Part shown: positions 37,673 to 46,715 of the stretch, in pieces
Position numbering within the stretch: position 1 is the first letter of the stretch
Layout of the letters: every line of letters begins with the position of its first letter
Origin: Paenarthrobacter ilicis
GTDB taxonomy: Bacteria; Actinomycetota; Actinomycetes; Actinomycetales; Micrococcaceae
Assembly: GCF_016907545.1 (NCBI RefSeq)
Contig: NZ_JAFBCD010000001.1
Span: 2,666,001 to 2,730,000 of the forward strand
Direction: 5' to 3'
Length of the DNA stretch: 64,000 nt
The notes under the pieces: model-generated
Database searches by the model: none
Seen by the model: only the letters and a program-made list of their open reading frames with translations
Told to the model about the DNA's origin: nothing
Translations under genes and position numbers: made by a program

Positions 37673-38935
37673 TCAGGGCGGATAGTCGCCACCGCCCGGC
37701 AAGGGGGCCCACGCCCACAGCCATACCACCCAGACGATCTGGAGCAGGAGGAACATCACCACCACTGTTCCCCGGTAGGCCTTGGACTTGGAGAGCAGAG
37801 CGGCCCCGAGCGCAAGCGGAAACAGGGGAAGCAGCAAACGGAAGGTGCTGGTCTGCGGGTGCAGGAACACCAAGAGGTAGCCCATGTAGCAGGCACACCA
37901 CAGCCGCAGTTCCGTTCCGAGCGCCCGCACGGGCTTGGACATCATTGCCAGGACAAACAGGGCAGTGACAACGAAGGGCGCCAACACGCCCAGGACAGGG
38001 CCAAACAACATGCGGCCCGTGTCGAACCACGGCTTGAAGGGCACCAGATCGTGACCCCGCCACGCAGTTTCAGTCCTGGTGTAGGCGGCGGGATCACCCG
38101 TGACGGCCCAGGCGATGGCCGGCCATGCAAGTGCCGCCAGGCCGGAGGCCACCACCAGCGCAGCCAAGGACAGCAGGCTTGGCGTGGACTCCGCCTTTGC
38201 CCCATCAACAGGGGCAGTCCTGGTGGCTTGAGAAGCCGGGCCAAAACGTTGCCACAATTTCCACACCAAGAGAAGCCCCACCATGGCCGCGAACGGAACG
38301 CCCGCCGGCCGGGACAGGCACATCAGGACCACAGCGGGTATCGCCGCCAGATACCGGCGCCTGACCACCAACAGCAAGGAGGCAGCCAACAGTAAGAGGT
38401 TCAGTGATTCCGCGTAGGGAACCTGGAGGATGGGGGAAATGGGAAACGTGGACACGAAGATGGCGCCCCACATGGCCGTCCGTCTGCCGGCGAATTCCCT
38501 GAACAGTTTGTAGATGACCAGGACTGCAGCAAGGCCGGCAACCATGGCAATCACCGTGAGAGACGGAAAAGTCCCCAGCCCGGTTATCACGGACAAGCCC
38601 TTGGCCAGCAAGGGGAAAAGAGCGTAGAAGGCCCAGGCGTTCTCCGCAACCACCCCATTGGCGTCCACGGGAAGGACAGAGGGATACCCGTTGTCCACCG
38701 CTTCCTGGTACCAACGGCCGTCCCAGATGGTGATGAAATTCCAATAATCCGGGGCGGGCGGAAACCACGGATTGGTTCCTTGGTGAATCGCCGCCGCCAT
38801 GAAGATGCACGCGCTGACAAGCCTGGCAAGGACGTACATCAAAGAGACCTGGACCCACCACGGCCAGCGTCCCGCCATTGTTCCGGCGGTGGACAAAGTC
38901 CGGGCGAGCCCGCCCGTCACACCGCGGTTATCCAT
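37673..38935 (-). CDS. PIG-V-type mannosyltransferase-like membrane protein
   Basis: 420 aa with about ten hydrophobic segments. The loop after the first helix has ITIWDGRWYQEAVDNGYP, which resembles the acidic catalytic loop of GPI mannosyltransferase 2 (PIG-V) and related GT-C enzymes that use polyprenyl-phosphate sugars. In bacteria such proteins presumably mannosylate glycolipids or proteins outside the membrane. The DivIVA-like gene upstream overlaps it by 8 bp. Acceptor and donor are unknown. Confidence 0.8.
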   Translation of the reverse strand: MDNRGVTGGLARTLSTAGTMAGRWPWWVQVSLMYVLARLVSACIFMAAAIHQGTNPWFPPAPDYWNFITIWDGRWYQEAVDNGYPSVLPVDANGVVAENAWAFYALFPLLAKGLSVITGLGTFPSLTVIAMVAGLAAVLVIYKLFREFAGRRTAMWGAIFVSTFPISPILQVPYAESLNLLLLAASLLLVVRRRYLAAIPAVVLMCLSRPAGVPFAAMVGLLLVWKLWQRFGPASQATRTAPVDGAKAESTPSLLSLAALVVASGLAALAWPAIAWAVTGDPAAYTRTETAWRGHDLVPFKPWFDTGRMLFGPVLGVLAPFVVTALFVLAMMSKPVRALGTELRLWCACYMGYLLVFLHPQTSTFRLLLPLFPLALGAALLSKSKAYRGTVVVMFLLLQIVWVVWLWAWAPLPGGGDYPP

Positions 38936-39242
38936 GGTCCGGCCGGGACAAGGAGGTCAACCTGGCAATCTCCCGGTCCTTGGCCTGCAACTGGTCCCTG
39001 AGATCATCCAGGACCTGGTCAACCTGATCCATCCGGTAGCCCCTTAGGCCCAGGCCAAACCGGAGCGCATCGATGTCCGACGCTGTGGCTTCCTTGGGCA
39101 GCAGGACGGGCGGCAGGTTGGGAACGGAATCGTCCAGGCCGGCCCCTATGGACCTGCCACGAAGAATGCCGGCACCCAGATACAGCACAGCGCCAACAAG
39201 GACAATCGCGAGGAACACCAGGAAAAAGCTCACAGCCTCCAT
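38928..39242 (-). CDS. DivIVA-domain membrane protein
   Basis: 104 aa. An N-terminal helix (VSFFLVFLAIVLVGAVLYLGA, about 4-24) anchors it, and a DivIVA-like part follows at about 58-100: DIDALRFGLGLRGYRMDQVDQ, then a coiled-coil LRDQLQAKDREIARL. DivIVA domains mark curved membrane at poles and septa. Its ATG is 18 bp after the LOG stop, and the mannosyltransferase overlaps its 3' end, suggesting a shared envelope role. Confidence 0.82.
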   Translation of the reverse strand: MEAVSFFLVFLAIVLVGAVLYLGAGILRGRSIGAGLDDSVPNLPPVLLPKEATASDIDALRFGLGLRGYRMDQVDQVLDDLRDQLQAKDREIARLTSLSRPDHG

Positions 39243-39260
39243 GGTGCCAGAAACGCGGCG

Positions 39261-40085
39261 CTACTCGGGGCGCTGCTCACCTGTGGGGCTGGGCAACGGA
39301 GCGCCATGCAGTACCCGGTGGACAGCATCTGCGGGATCGTCAGCCACCTGGATCAGATCAAGGTCCTTCTCCGACACCATTCCCTCTGCAACAAGAGTTT
39401 CCCGGATCCACTCGATCATGGGTCCCCAGAAACGCTCCCCCAGCAGCACAATCGGGAAGGACGTGACTTTACGGGTCTGCACCAGGACCATTGCTTCGAA
39501 GAGCTCATCCAGTGTTCCCAGGCCGCCCGGCAGCACAACGAAGCCCTGCGCATATTTGACGAACATGGTCTTGCGGGCGAAGAAGTACCTGAAGTTGATT
39601 CCCAAATCCACCCACTGGTTCAGGCCCTGCTCAAACGGGAGCTCGATGCCCAGGCCCACGGAAACACCGTTGCCCTCCACAGCGCCTTTGTTTGCCGCCT
39701 CCATGGACCCGGGTCCACCGCCTGTAATGACAGCAACGCCGGCCTCCGCGAGTTTCCGCCCGACCTCCACTGCCATCTCGTAGTACTCAGTCCCGGGTTT
39801 GGTCCGTGCCGAGCCAAAGACGCTCACAGCTGGCCCCAGGTCAGCCAAGGCGCCGAAGCCCTCAACAAACTCGCTTTGGATCCTCAAGACACGCCAGGGA
39901 TCGGTGTGGATGAATTGGTCGGCACCACTTGTATCCAGCAGATGCTGATCCGACATCCCCGTATCTGCCTGTTTCCGGCGCAGTTCCAGCGGCCCTTTCA
40001 CCTTGGCAGGTGCTGATGGCGTGGGCGTGGTGTTTGCTTGCCCATTGGCATCCGGACGGGGAACTGGGTGCTGGCTGATGCTCAT
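39261..40085 (-). CDS. LOG family protein (TIGR00730 Rossmann fold)
   Basis: 274 aa. GGGPGSMEAANKGA near 155 and LPGGLGTLDELFE near 195 are the two signature motifs of the lysine-decarboxylase-like LOG family, whose characterised members release free bases from nucleoside 5'-monophosphates (cytokinin activation in plants). The first 55 residues are a polar extension. The ATG lies 6 nt after TAGCCT and so appears leaderless. It is first in LOG-divIVA-mannosyltransferase. Confidence 0.87.
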   Translation of the reverse strand: MSISQHPVPRPDANGQANTTPTPSAPAKVKGPLELRRKQADTGMSDQHLLDTSGADQFIHTDPWRVLRIQSEFVEGFGALADLGPAVSVFGSARTKPGTEYYEMAVEVGRKLAEAGVAVITGGGPGSMEAANKGAVEGNGVSVGLGIELPFEQGLNQWVDLGINFRYFFARKTMFVKYAQGFVVLPGGLGTLDELFEAMVLVQTRKVTSFPIVLLGERFWGPMIEWIRETLVAEGMVSEKDLDLIQVADDPADAVHRVLHGAPLPSPTGEQRPE

Positions 40086-40091
40086 TGCCCA

Positions 40092-40097
40092 AGGCTA
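40092..40097 (-). promoter_or_regulatory. Candidate -10 element of the LOG gene (leaderless)
   Basis: TAGCCT on the minus strand ends 6 nt before the ATG at 40085. Confidence 0.45.
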
Positions 40098-40203
40098 GTA
40101 CCTGGAGACACATGCTCCGTGCCAGCGACCCGCCCGTTGCATTGCAGTCTGGTATCCCGCTGTATGGCAGGTTTCTGTTCAGTCACGATCTTGGGGAAGT
40201 TGC

Positions 40204-40219
40204 CGTGACCGTGGTCATA
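40204..40219. promoter_or_regulatory. Candidate CRP/GlxR-family operator at gluA
   Basis: CGTGA-CCGTGG-TCATA matches TGTGA-N6-TCACA at 8 of 10 informative positions. If transcription starts at the gluA ATG, it is centred near -37, over the -35 region. The match alone is weak; GlxR control of gluABCD in Corynebacterium supports it. Confidence 0.4.
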
Positions 40220-40236
40220 TTTGCTTCTTTGTTCGC

Positions 40237-40242
40237 TAGATT
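40237..40242 (+). promoter_or_regulatory. Candidate -10 element of gluA (leaderless)
   Basis: TAGATT ends 6 nt before the gluA ATG. No ribosome site is present in between. Confidence 0.5.
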
Positions 40243-40248
40243 CTTCGT

Positions 40249-41004
40249 ATGACTACTCAAGCGTCCGGCGATGCCCTCGTCTCACTAAATGGCGTCAACA
40301 AGCATTACGGTCAATTGCACGTCCTGAAAGACATCAACCTCAACGTCCGGAAGGGCGAGGTGGTGGTGGTGATCGGACCATCAGGCTCCGGTAAGTCCAC
40401 CCTTTGCCGTGCCATCAACCGTTTGGAAACCATCGACGACGGCGTGATTGCCATTGACGGCAAGAAACTCCCGGAAGAAGGCAAGGACCTCGCCCACTTG
40501 CGGGCCGACGTCGGAATGGTCTTCCAGTCGTTCAATCTGTTCGCCCACAAGACGATCCTTGAGAACGTCACCCTGGGACCCATCAAGGTCAAGAACGTGG
40601 CCAAGGCTACGGCGGACAAGGAAGCCATGGCCCTCCTTGAGCGCGTGGGAGTGGGGCACCAAGCGCCGAAGCTTCCTGCCCAGCTCTCCGGTGGCCAGCA
40701 GCAGCGCGTGGCCATTGCCCGTGCCTTGGCCATGAAGCCGAAGGTGATGCTTTTTGACGAGCCCACCTCGGCACTTGACCCGGAAATGATCAATGAAGTC
40801 CTGGACGTCATGATCCAGCTCGCCAAGGAAGGCATGACCATGATCGTGGTAACCCACGAGATGGGCTTTGCCCGGAAGGCTGCCGACCGCGTGGTCTTCA
40901 TGGCGGATGGCCAGATTGTGGAAGACGCAACCCCGGAGGAGTTCTTCACCAACCCGAAGAGCGACCGCGCCAAAGACTTCCTGTCCAAGCTTTTGACCCA
41001 CTAG
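40249..41004 (+). CDS. gluA: Glutamate ABC transporter ATP-binding protein
   Basis: 251 aa ATPase of a polar amino-acid importer. Walker [10 protein letters not shown] is at 43-51, the Q-loop is [10 protein letters not shown], the signature LSGGQQQ near 146, Walker B VMLFDEPT near 166, and the switch His is in VVTHEMGFA. The ATPase-binding protein-permease-permease order matches GluABCD of Corynebacterium. First gene of the operon. Confidence 0.92.
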   Translation: MTTQASGDALVSLNGVNKHYGQLHVLKDINLNVRKGEVVVVIGPSGSGKSTLCRAINRLETIDDGVIAIDGKKLPEEGKDLAHLRADVGMVFQSFNLFAHKTILENVTLGPIKVKNVAKATADKEAMALLERVGVGHQAPKLPAQLSGGQQQRVAIARALAMKPKVMLFDEPTSALDPEMINEVLDVMIQLAKEGMTMIVVTHEMGFARKAADRVVFMADGQIVEDATPEEFFTNPKSDRAKDFLSKLLTH

Positions 41005-41079
41005 TTCCTCACGGCCCGCACCCATGGCCGCAGAGATCGCACCCGGGCCGTACGACGGCCAATCAATGAAAGGAATGTC

Positions 41080-41958
41080 ATGAAGGCTTTTATTACCCGG
41101 AGGAAGTCACTCCTGGTGGCAGCTTCGGCCGCGCTTGCCCTCTCCCTGAGCGCATGTGGCGGTGGAGGCAGCTCCACTACTCCCCCTGTGGCCTCGGCGA
41201 CCTTTGACGCCGGTACCACCATGGAGAAGCTCAACAAGGCGCAAAAGATCACCATCGGTACCAAGTTCGATCAGCCCCTGTTCGGCCAGAAGGGCCTGGA
41301 TGGCAAGCCTGTCGGTTTCGACGTTGAAATGGGCAAGGCAATCGCCGCCAAGCTGGGAATCCCCGCTGACAAGATCGAATGGGTTGAGACGGTCTCACAG
41401 AACCGCGAGTCCTTCATCGAGCAGGGCCGCGTGGACCTGGTGATCGCTACCTACACCATCAACGACGCCCGTAAGCAGAAGGTCTCCTTCGCAGGACCGT
41501 ACTACGAAGCAGGCCAGGCATTGCTGGTGAACAAGGACGATAACTCCATCACCAAGCCCGAAGACGTCAAGGACAAGAAGGTATGCTCCGTGACCGGGTC
41601 CACCCCCGCCAAGACCATCGCCGAAAAGTACGGCGCTGAAGTTGTTCCCGCCGCAACCTACACCGCCTGCCTCGAGCCGCTGCGCAACAAGCAGGTTGTT
41701 GCAGTCACCACGGACAACGTGATCCTGGCCGGCTACGTTGACAAGGAACCGGATGCCTTCAAGCTTGCTTCCGATGAGACCTTCACCAAGGAGCCCTACG
41801 GCATCGGCCTGAAGAAGGACGACACCGTCTTCCGCAACTGGATCAACGACCAGCTCGAAGCATTCCAGAAGGACGGCGACTACAAGAAGGCTTGGGAAGC
41901 AACAGCAGGCAAGGTCATCAAGACCACCCCTGAGCTTCCCACGATCAACCGCTACTAG
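41080..41958 (+). CDS. gluB: Glutamate ABC transporter substrate-binding lipoprotein
   Basis: 292 aa. Lipobox LSAC with the acylated Cys at 26, then a Gly/Ser linker. The family 3 binding domain follows, with ITIGTKFDQPLFGQKG, a GFDVEMGKAIA stretch and NRESFIEQGRVDLVIATYTI, very like GluB-type glutamate receptors. AAAGGAATGTC precedes the ATG. It lies 75 bp after gluA and 90 bp before gluC. Confidence 0.92.
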   Translation: MKAFITRRKSLLVAASAALALSLSACGGGGSSTTPPVASATFDAGTTMEKLNKAQKITIGTKFDQPLFGQKGLDGKPVGFDVEMGKAIAAKLGIPADKIEWVETVSQNRESFIEQGRVDLVIATYTINDARKQKVSFAGPYYEAGQALLVNKDDNSITKPEDVKDKKVCSVTGSTPAKTIAEKYGAEVVPAATYTACLEPLRNKQVVAVTTDNVILAGYVDKEPDAFKLASDETFTKEPYGIGLKKDDTVFRNWINDQLEAFQKDGDYKKAWEATAGKVIKTTPELPTINRY

Positions 41959-42048
41959 TCAGGACCAGCCAACTGCCGCCGCCCCACGGACGGCGGCAGT
42001 TGGCGAATCCAGGACCTGTTCCCTGATTAGCTGCAGCCAAAGGAAGCC

Positions 42049-42699
42049 ATGGACGCCGTCATAGCAAGCCTCCCCCAATACTGGGATGGATTTCTCCGCA
42101 CTCTCTATCTCTCCGTCATTTCAGGCGTCATTGCCCTGATCGTCGGCACAATCCTGGCGGCCATGCGGGTTTCCCCCGTGGCTGCACTCCGCGGCTTCAG
42201 CATGTTCTATGTTGAGGTTGCCCGTAATACCCCGTTGACCATCATCTTCTTCTTCTCCGCCATCGTGTTGCCGAGGCTCGGGGTCAAGTTCGATCAGTTC
42301 GAAGTTGCCGCCATCATCGCCTTGAGCAGCTACACGGCCGCCTTCATCGCCGAAGCCGTCCGTTCCGGCGTTAACAGCGTTCCTGTCGGCCAGGCCGAAG
42401 CTGCGCGCAGTATCGGCATGACCTTCACGCAGGTTTTGGGCTTCATTGTCCTTCCCCAGGCCGTCCGGACAGTCATACCCCCGTTGATCAACATCCTGAT
42501 CGCACTGGTCAAGAACTCCTCGGTTGCCGGCGCGTTCTTCGTCCTCGAACTGTTTGGCTACGGCCGCCAGCTCTCCAACGACTACGGCGACCAAGTCCTC
42601 TGGATCCTGCTCGGGGTGGCGTTCTTCTACCTCCTGATCACGGTTCCCCTTGGCCTCCTGGCGCACTTTGTTGAACGAAAGGTGGCGATTGCCCGATGA
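42049..42699 (+). CDS. gluC: Glutamate ABC transporter permease GluC
   Basis: 216 aa inner-membrane permease with about five helices. The EAA loop reads QAEAARSIGMTFTQVLGFIVLPQAVR near residues 124-150. RNTPLTIIFFF near 65 is typical of the family. AAAGGAAG precedes the ATG. The stop overlaps the gluD start by four bases, and the two permeases should form a heterodimer. Confidence 0.92.
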   Translation: MDAVIASLPQYWDGFLRTLYLSVISGVIALIVGTILAAMRVSPVAALRGFSMFYVEVARNTPLTIIFFFSAIVLPRLGVKFDQFEVAAIIALSSYTAAFIAEAVRSGVNSVPVGQAEAARSIGMTFTQVLGFIVLPQAVRTVIPPLINILIALVKNSSVAGAFFVLELFGYGRQLSNDYGDQVLWILLGVAFFYLLITVPLGLLAHFVERKVAIAR

Positions 42700-43544
42700 C
42701 CTCGGTCCTGTATGACGTCCCCGGGCCCAAGGCCCGCCTCTATTCGCTCATCGGTTCCGCGGCCGGAGTCCTGATCATCCTGGGCATCCTGGTCATCGCC
42801 GTGATGACGCTCGCCCAACAGGGCATCTTCGACGCCGACCGGTGGGAGATCTTCTACGGCCCCATGGCTCCGGATGTCTGGAACCTGATCGGCCAGGGCA
42901 TCCTCTCCACGCTGGCAGCGGCGGCAGTCGCAGCGGTCATTGCTTTCCCGCTGGGAATTGCCCTCTGCCTCCTGAGGATCTCTTTGATCGCCTGGGTCCG
43001 TATCCCCACCCAGGTGGTGCTCGAATTCCTCCGCGGCATGCCAGTGGTCCTCATGATGCTGTTTGTCCTGTTGGTCTTCGCAACCGGACAGTTCCAGGCC
43101 GTCGTCGTGGGTCTTACCCTCTACAACGCCGCCATCTTTGCCGAAATCCTGCGTGCAGGCATCCAGTCGCTGCCCAAGGGCCAACGCGAAGCCGGCCTGG
43201 CCATTGGCCTGCGGAGCTTCCAGTCCCGGATGATCATTGAGTTCCCCCAGGCAGTTCGCCGGATGTTGCCGTCTTTGGTTGCACAGCTGGTGGTTCTGCT
43301 GAAGGACACCTCGCTGGGCTACATCGTCGGTTACGAGGAGCTCCTGAGGAAGATCCAGATCATGGCTGACTTCCTGGGCCCGGACTTCCTGTTCCCGGCA
43401 TTCTTCGTGGGCGCGGCCATCTACATCCTGATCAACCTCACGGTCTCCAGGATTGCCATCTGGATTGAACGCCGGGGTTCCAAGAAAACCGCAGGCGGCA
43501 CGGCCAAGGCCACTGCGGCCGGCACGGTTCCCACCGCCAAGTAA
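42696..43544 (+). CDS. gluD: Glutamate ABC transporter permease GluD
   Basis: 282 aa, longer than gluC because of an N-terminal helix (about 18-40) and a Lys/Ala/Gly-rich C-terminal tail. The EAA loop QREAGLAIGLRSFQSRMIIEFPQAVR lies near 170-195. EFLRGMPVVLMMLF is family typical. It is the last gene of the operon, followed by a terminator. Confidence 0.92.
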   Translation: MTSVLYDVPGPKARLYSLIGSAAGVLIILGILVIAVMTLAQQGIFDADRWEIFYGPMAPDVWNLIGQGILSTLAAAAVAAVIAFPLGIALCLLRISLIAWVRIPTQVVLEFLRGMPVVLMMLFVLLVFATGQFQAVVVGLTLYNAAIFAEILRAGIQSLPKGQREAGLAIGLRSFQSRMIIEFPQAVRRMLPSLVAQLVVLLKDTSLGYIVGYEELLRKIQIMADFLGPDFLFPAFFVGAAIYILINLTVSRIAIWIERRGSKKTAGGTAKATAAGTVPTAK

Positions 43545-43555
43545 TTCCCTGCAGG

Positions 43556-43601
43556 AAAAACGGCGGGTCCCGGTTCAGGAGAACCGGGACCCGCCGTTTT
43601 T
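43556..43601. terminator. Strong bidirectional terminator, 21-bp stem
   Basis: Positions 43556-43576 and 43581-43601 are perfect reverse complements around AGGA. AAAAA opens and TTTTT closes the stem. It ends gluABCD and the convergent dapE. Confidence 0.9.
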
Positions 43602-43624
43602 GTTGTTGGAAGTGGTCTCTGGCT

Positions 43625-44743
43625 TCAGGCAGCCAACCACGTCCGCAGTGCACGCAGGCACTCACGGATGGCGTCGGCGTCGACGTGTTCGTTGTCCTTG
43701 TGCGCCAGGAGGGGGTCGCCGGGGCCGAAGTTCACGGCCGGGATTCCCAGCTCACTGAACCGCGCGACGTCGGTCCACCCGTATTTGGGCTTGGGCTCGG
43801 CACCCACTGCGGCAACGAAGGACGCGGCGGCGGGATGGTTGAGTCCGGGCCTGGCGCCGGCAGCAGCGTCCGTGCGGACGACGTCGAATCCTTCCAGGAG
43901 CTCACGAACGTGGGCTTCGGCCTGGTCCGGATTCTTGTCCGGCGCGAAGCGATAGTTGATCTCCACCACGCAGCGGTCCGGGATGACGTTGCCTGCGGTA
44001 CCGCCCTTGATCTTCACGGCGTTGAGGCTTTCGCGGTAGTCCAGGCCGTCCACATTGACGGTGCGCGGCTGGTAGGCAGCCAACCGCTCAAGGATGGGGG
44101 CAGCAGCATGGATGGCGTTCACTCCCATCCAGGCGCGGGCCGAGTGCGCGGTCTCGCCCAGGGTGGTGGCCTCGAAACGGCTGGTTCCGTTGCAGCCACC
44201 TTCGACAGTTCCATGGGTCGGTTCCAGGAGGATGGCAAAATCGCCGTGGAGCTGATCACCGTGGTTCCGGACCAAACGGCCCAGTCCGCTCTTGACTGCT
44301 TCCACTTCCTCATGGTCGTAGAAGACGAAGGTGACGTCCTTGTCCGGCTGCTTGCCGTCGTCGAACAGTGTTGCCGCCAGTGCAAGCTGAACCGCAACAC
44401 CGCCCTTCATGTCGGTAGTGCCGCGGCCATACAGGACTCCCTCCCCCGGGGTACCCGATTGCCATGTGGCCGGGACCGTGCCCAGCGAACCCTCAACGGT
44501 GGGCAGCGGGACGGTGTCCAGGTGTCCGGCCAGGATGACGCGCTCAGCCCGACCCAGTTCGGTGCGCGCGATAATGGCATCGCCGTCCCTGATCACCGTA
44601 TAGGCGGGGATGGCGCGGAGGGCCGCTTCCGCGGCGTCCGCCAGCTTGGTCTCGTTTCCGGACACGCTGTTGTAATCGATGATCGCGGCTGTCAGCAGGG
44701 CCACGTCCTGGCGCAGGTCAAGGGGGGCAGGGTTTGGAGTCAC
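43625..44743 (-). CDS. dapE: Succinyl-diaminopimelate desuccinylase
   Basis: 372 aa M20-type metallohydrolase removing succinate from N-succinyl-LL-diaminopimelate. The metal ligands are visible: His in VILAGHLDTVPL, Asp in YGRGTTDMKGG, and the Glu pair in FYDHEEVEA. The lid/dimerisation domain covers about 180-285. The start is a GTG 6 nt after TAAGCT. It is divergent from dapD, which acts two steps earlier in the same branch. Confidence 0.94.
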   Translation of the reverse strand: MTPNPAPLDLRQDVALLTAAIIDYNSVSGNETKLADAAEAALRAIPAYTVIRDGDAIIARTELGRAERVILAGHLDTVPLPTVEGSLGTVPATWQSGTPGEGVLYGRGTTDMKGGVAVQLALAATLFDDGKQPDKDVTFVFYDHEEVEAVKSGLGRLVRNHGDQLHGDFAILLEPTHGTVEGGCNGTSRFEATTLGETAHSARAWMGVNAIHAAAPILERLAAYQPRTVNVDGLDYRESLNAVKIKGGTAGNVIPDRCVVEINYRFAPDKNPDQAEAHVRELLEGFDVVRTDAAAGARPGLNHPAAASFVAAVGAEPKPKYGWTDVARFSELGIPAVNFGPGDPLLAHKDNEHVDADAIRECLRALRTWLAA

Positions 44744-44749
44744 CTGACC

Positions 44750-44755
44750 AGCTTA
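44750..44755 (-). promoter_or_regulatory. Candidate -10 element of dapE (leaderless)
   Basis: TAAGCT on the minus strand ends 6 nt before the dapE GTG. Confidence 0.45.
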
Positions 44756-44817
44756 GCGATCTTCACATGTGACCTTCCCGGCATGAGACAGGTTTCAGCC
44801 CACCAATGCGTGCTGGA

Positions 44818-44823
44818 TAGACT
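44818..44823 (+). promoter_or_regulatory. Candidate -10 element of dapD (leaderless)
   Basis: TAGACT ends 6 nt before the dapD ATG. It lies in the same 86-bp gap as the dapE -10. Confidence 0.45.
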
Positions 44824-44829
44824 TGGGCC

Positions 44830-45855
44830 ATGACTGAAACTGCTTCTTCCGCCGTGCCCGCAGGCACAGCCACCGACACCCGCTCAGCCTACGGATTCGG
44901 CCTCGCCACCATCGCCACCCCAGCATCAGGGGAAGCAACGGTGCTGGACGTCTGGTTCCCGGCGCCGGCCCTTGGCGCAGCAGCAGATACGCTGCGTGAC
45001 GTGGAGAACGCCGATCCCACGCTCACTGCCCTCGCGGAAGACAGCAAAGACGCCGATCGCGGCACCGAGCAGAAGGTTGTCTTTGCGCAGATCGACCTCG
45101 ACGCCGCACCGGCAGACACAGCCGACGCTTACCTGCGCCTGCACCTCCTGTCGCACCGTTTGGTGAAGCCGAACAGCATCAACCTGGACGGCGTCTTCGG
45201 CAAGCTTCCCAACGTGGTGTGGACCAACTTTGGCCCCGCCGCTGTTGATGGCTTTGAACTGACCCGCGCCCGCCTCCGCAAGCGCGGCAACGTGGTGGTC
45301 TACGGCGTGGACAAGTTCCCGCGCATGGTGGACTACGTGCTCCCCACCGGAGTCCGCATTGCCGACGCCGACCGGGTCCGCTTGGGTGCGCACCTCGCCG
45401 AAGGCACCACCGTGATGCACGAAGGCTTCGTGAACTTCAATGCGGGCACGCTGGGAACCTCCATGGTGGAAGGCCGCATCTCGGCCGGCGTCGTAGCCGG
45501 TGACGGTACTGACGTTGGCGGCGGCGCGTCCATCATGGGCACGCTCTCCGGCGGCGGCAAGGAAAAGATCTCCCTGGGTGAGCGCGTCCTTCTGGGCGCC
45601 AACTCCGGCGTCGGCATCAGCATTGGCGATGACTCCGTTGTGGAGGCCGGACTCTACGTCACGGCCGGTACCCGCGTGCGCGTGCCCGGCCCCAAGGACG
45701 AGAACGGCGAGGACACCAGCACGATCGTCAAGGCCGTTGAACTCTCCGGCGTTCCCAACCTGCTGTTCCGCCGAAACTCCACCAACGGCGGAGTTGAAGT
45801 TCTTCCCCGCAAGGGCCAGACGGTGGAACTGAACGAGGCTCTGCACGCCAACTAG
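44830..45855 (+). CDS. dapD: Tetrahydrodipicolinate N-succinyltransferase
   Basis: 341 aa. It succinylates tetrahydrodipicolinate, the first step of the succinylase branch to diaminopimelate. The C-terminal half is a left-handed beta-helix with hexapeptide repeats (RIADADRVRLGAHLAEGTTV, then ISAGVVAGDGTDVGGGASIMG and GANSGVGISIGDDSVVEAG). The long N-terminal domain is typical of the actinobacterial DapD type. Gene 45869 follows 13 bp later. Confidence 0.93.
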   Translation: MTETASSAVPAGTATDTRSAYGFGLATIATPASGEATVLDVWFPAPALGAAADTLRDVENADPTLTALAEDSKDADRGTEQKVVFAQIDLDAAPADTADAYLRLHLLSHRLVKPNSINLDGVFGKLPNVVWTNFGPAAVDGFELTRARLRKRGNVVVYGVDKFPRMVDYVLPTGVRIADADRVRLGAHLAEGTTVMHEGFVNFNAGTLGTSMVEGRISAGVVAGDGTDVGGGASIMGTLSGGGKEKISLGERVLLGANSGVGISIGDDSVVEAGLYVTAGTRVRVPGPKDENGEDTSTIVKAVELSGVPNLLFRRNSTNGGVEVLPRKGQTVELNEALHAN

Positions 45856-45868
45856 CAGGAGGAAACCC

Positions 45869-46711
45869 GTGCGCCGGTTCCGCCGCGTCATGGTTGCGGT
45901 ACTGGCGCTTGCCCTGGTGGCTGGTGCCGTTTACGCGATTGCCGCCGTACTGCAGCGCTCCGAGACCCTCGTCTCGGAGCGCTGCGTCGCTGATGCCGGA
46001 ACCGGACGCCACGAGCTCGCCACCGATCAAGCTGCGAATGCTTCGTTGATCTCCGCGATTTCCGTCCGGCGTGGGCTGCCGCCCCGCGCGGCCAGCATCG
46101 CCCTGGCCACGGCCATGCAGGAATCCCGGCTGCGGAACATCAACTATGGTGACGACGCCGGACCGGACTCCCGTGGACTTTTCCAGCAGCGGCCTTCCCA
46201 GGGCTGGGGCACTGAGGCGCAGGTCATGGATCCCGTCTACGCCGCCAATGCCTTCTATGACGGTCTGGTGAAAATCCCCGGTTACCAGACCATGGAGGTC
46301 ACGCAGGCAGCGCAAGCCGTCCAGCGCTCCGCATTTCCCCGCGCCTACGCCCAGCACGAGCCCATGGGCCGGGCTTTCGCCTCTGCCCTGACCGGGCATT
46401 CGGAGTCCGCGCTGAACTGCGAACTGCGCATGCCTGACGCGGCGGGTGACCCTGCCGCCGTCGTCGATGGAATCACCGGTGCGTTCGGCAGCCAGGCGGC
46501 CACGGTCCAGGGCCGTACTGTGCAGGTAGACGTGAAGGGCACCCAGGCCTGGGCTGTGGCCCATTGGGCCGTGGCAAACGCCAAAGCCCTTGCGATTACG
46601 CAGGTGGATGCCGGCGGCATGACGTGGAACCGGGAGAAGCGGGACGGTTGGCAGAGTGCGGCTGCCCCCACCGGGACAGTCACCATTACGGTTTCCGCGC
46701 CCGCCACCTGA
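45869..46711 (+). CDS. Membrane-anchored protein with transglycosylase-like motif
   Basis: 280 aa. The GTG is preceded by AGGAGG. One N-terminal membrane helix (about 7-28) leaves the rest outside. MQESRLRNINYGDDAG with Glu85-Ser86, followed by SRGLFQQRPSQGWG (101-114), matches the E-S ... S-x-G-L-x-Q pattern of lysozyme-like (SLT) peptidoglycan transglycosylases. Similar actinobacterial proteins are often labelled heavy metal transporter, which the sequence does not support. It lies 13 bp after dapD, whose pathway supplies peptidoglycan, so a wall role is plausible. Confidence 0.72.
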   Translation: MRRFRRVMVAVLALALVAGAVYAIAAVLQRSETLVSERCVADAGTGRHELATDQAANASLISAISVRRGLPPRAASIALATAMQESRLRNINYGDDAGPDSRGLFQQRPSQGWGTEAQVMDPVYAANAFYDGLVKIPGYQTMEVTQAAQAVQRSAFPRAYAQHEPMGRAFASALTGHSESALNCELRMPDAAGDPAAVVDGITGAFGSQAATVQGRTVQVDVKGTQAWAVAHWAVANAKALAITQVDAGGMTWNREKRDGWQSAAAPTGTVTITVSAPAT

Positions 46712-46715
46712 GTGC

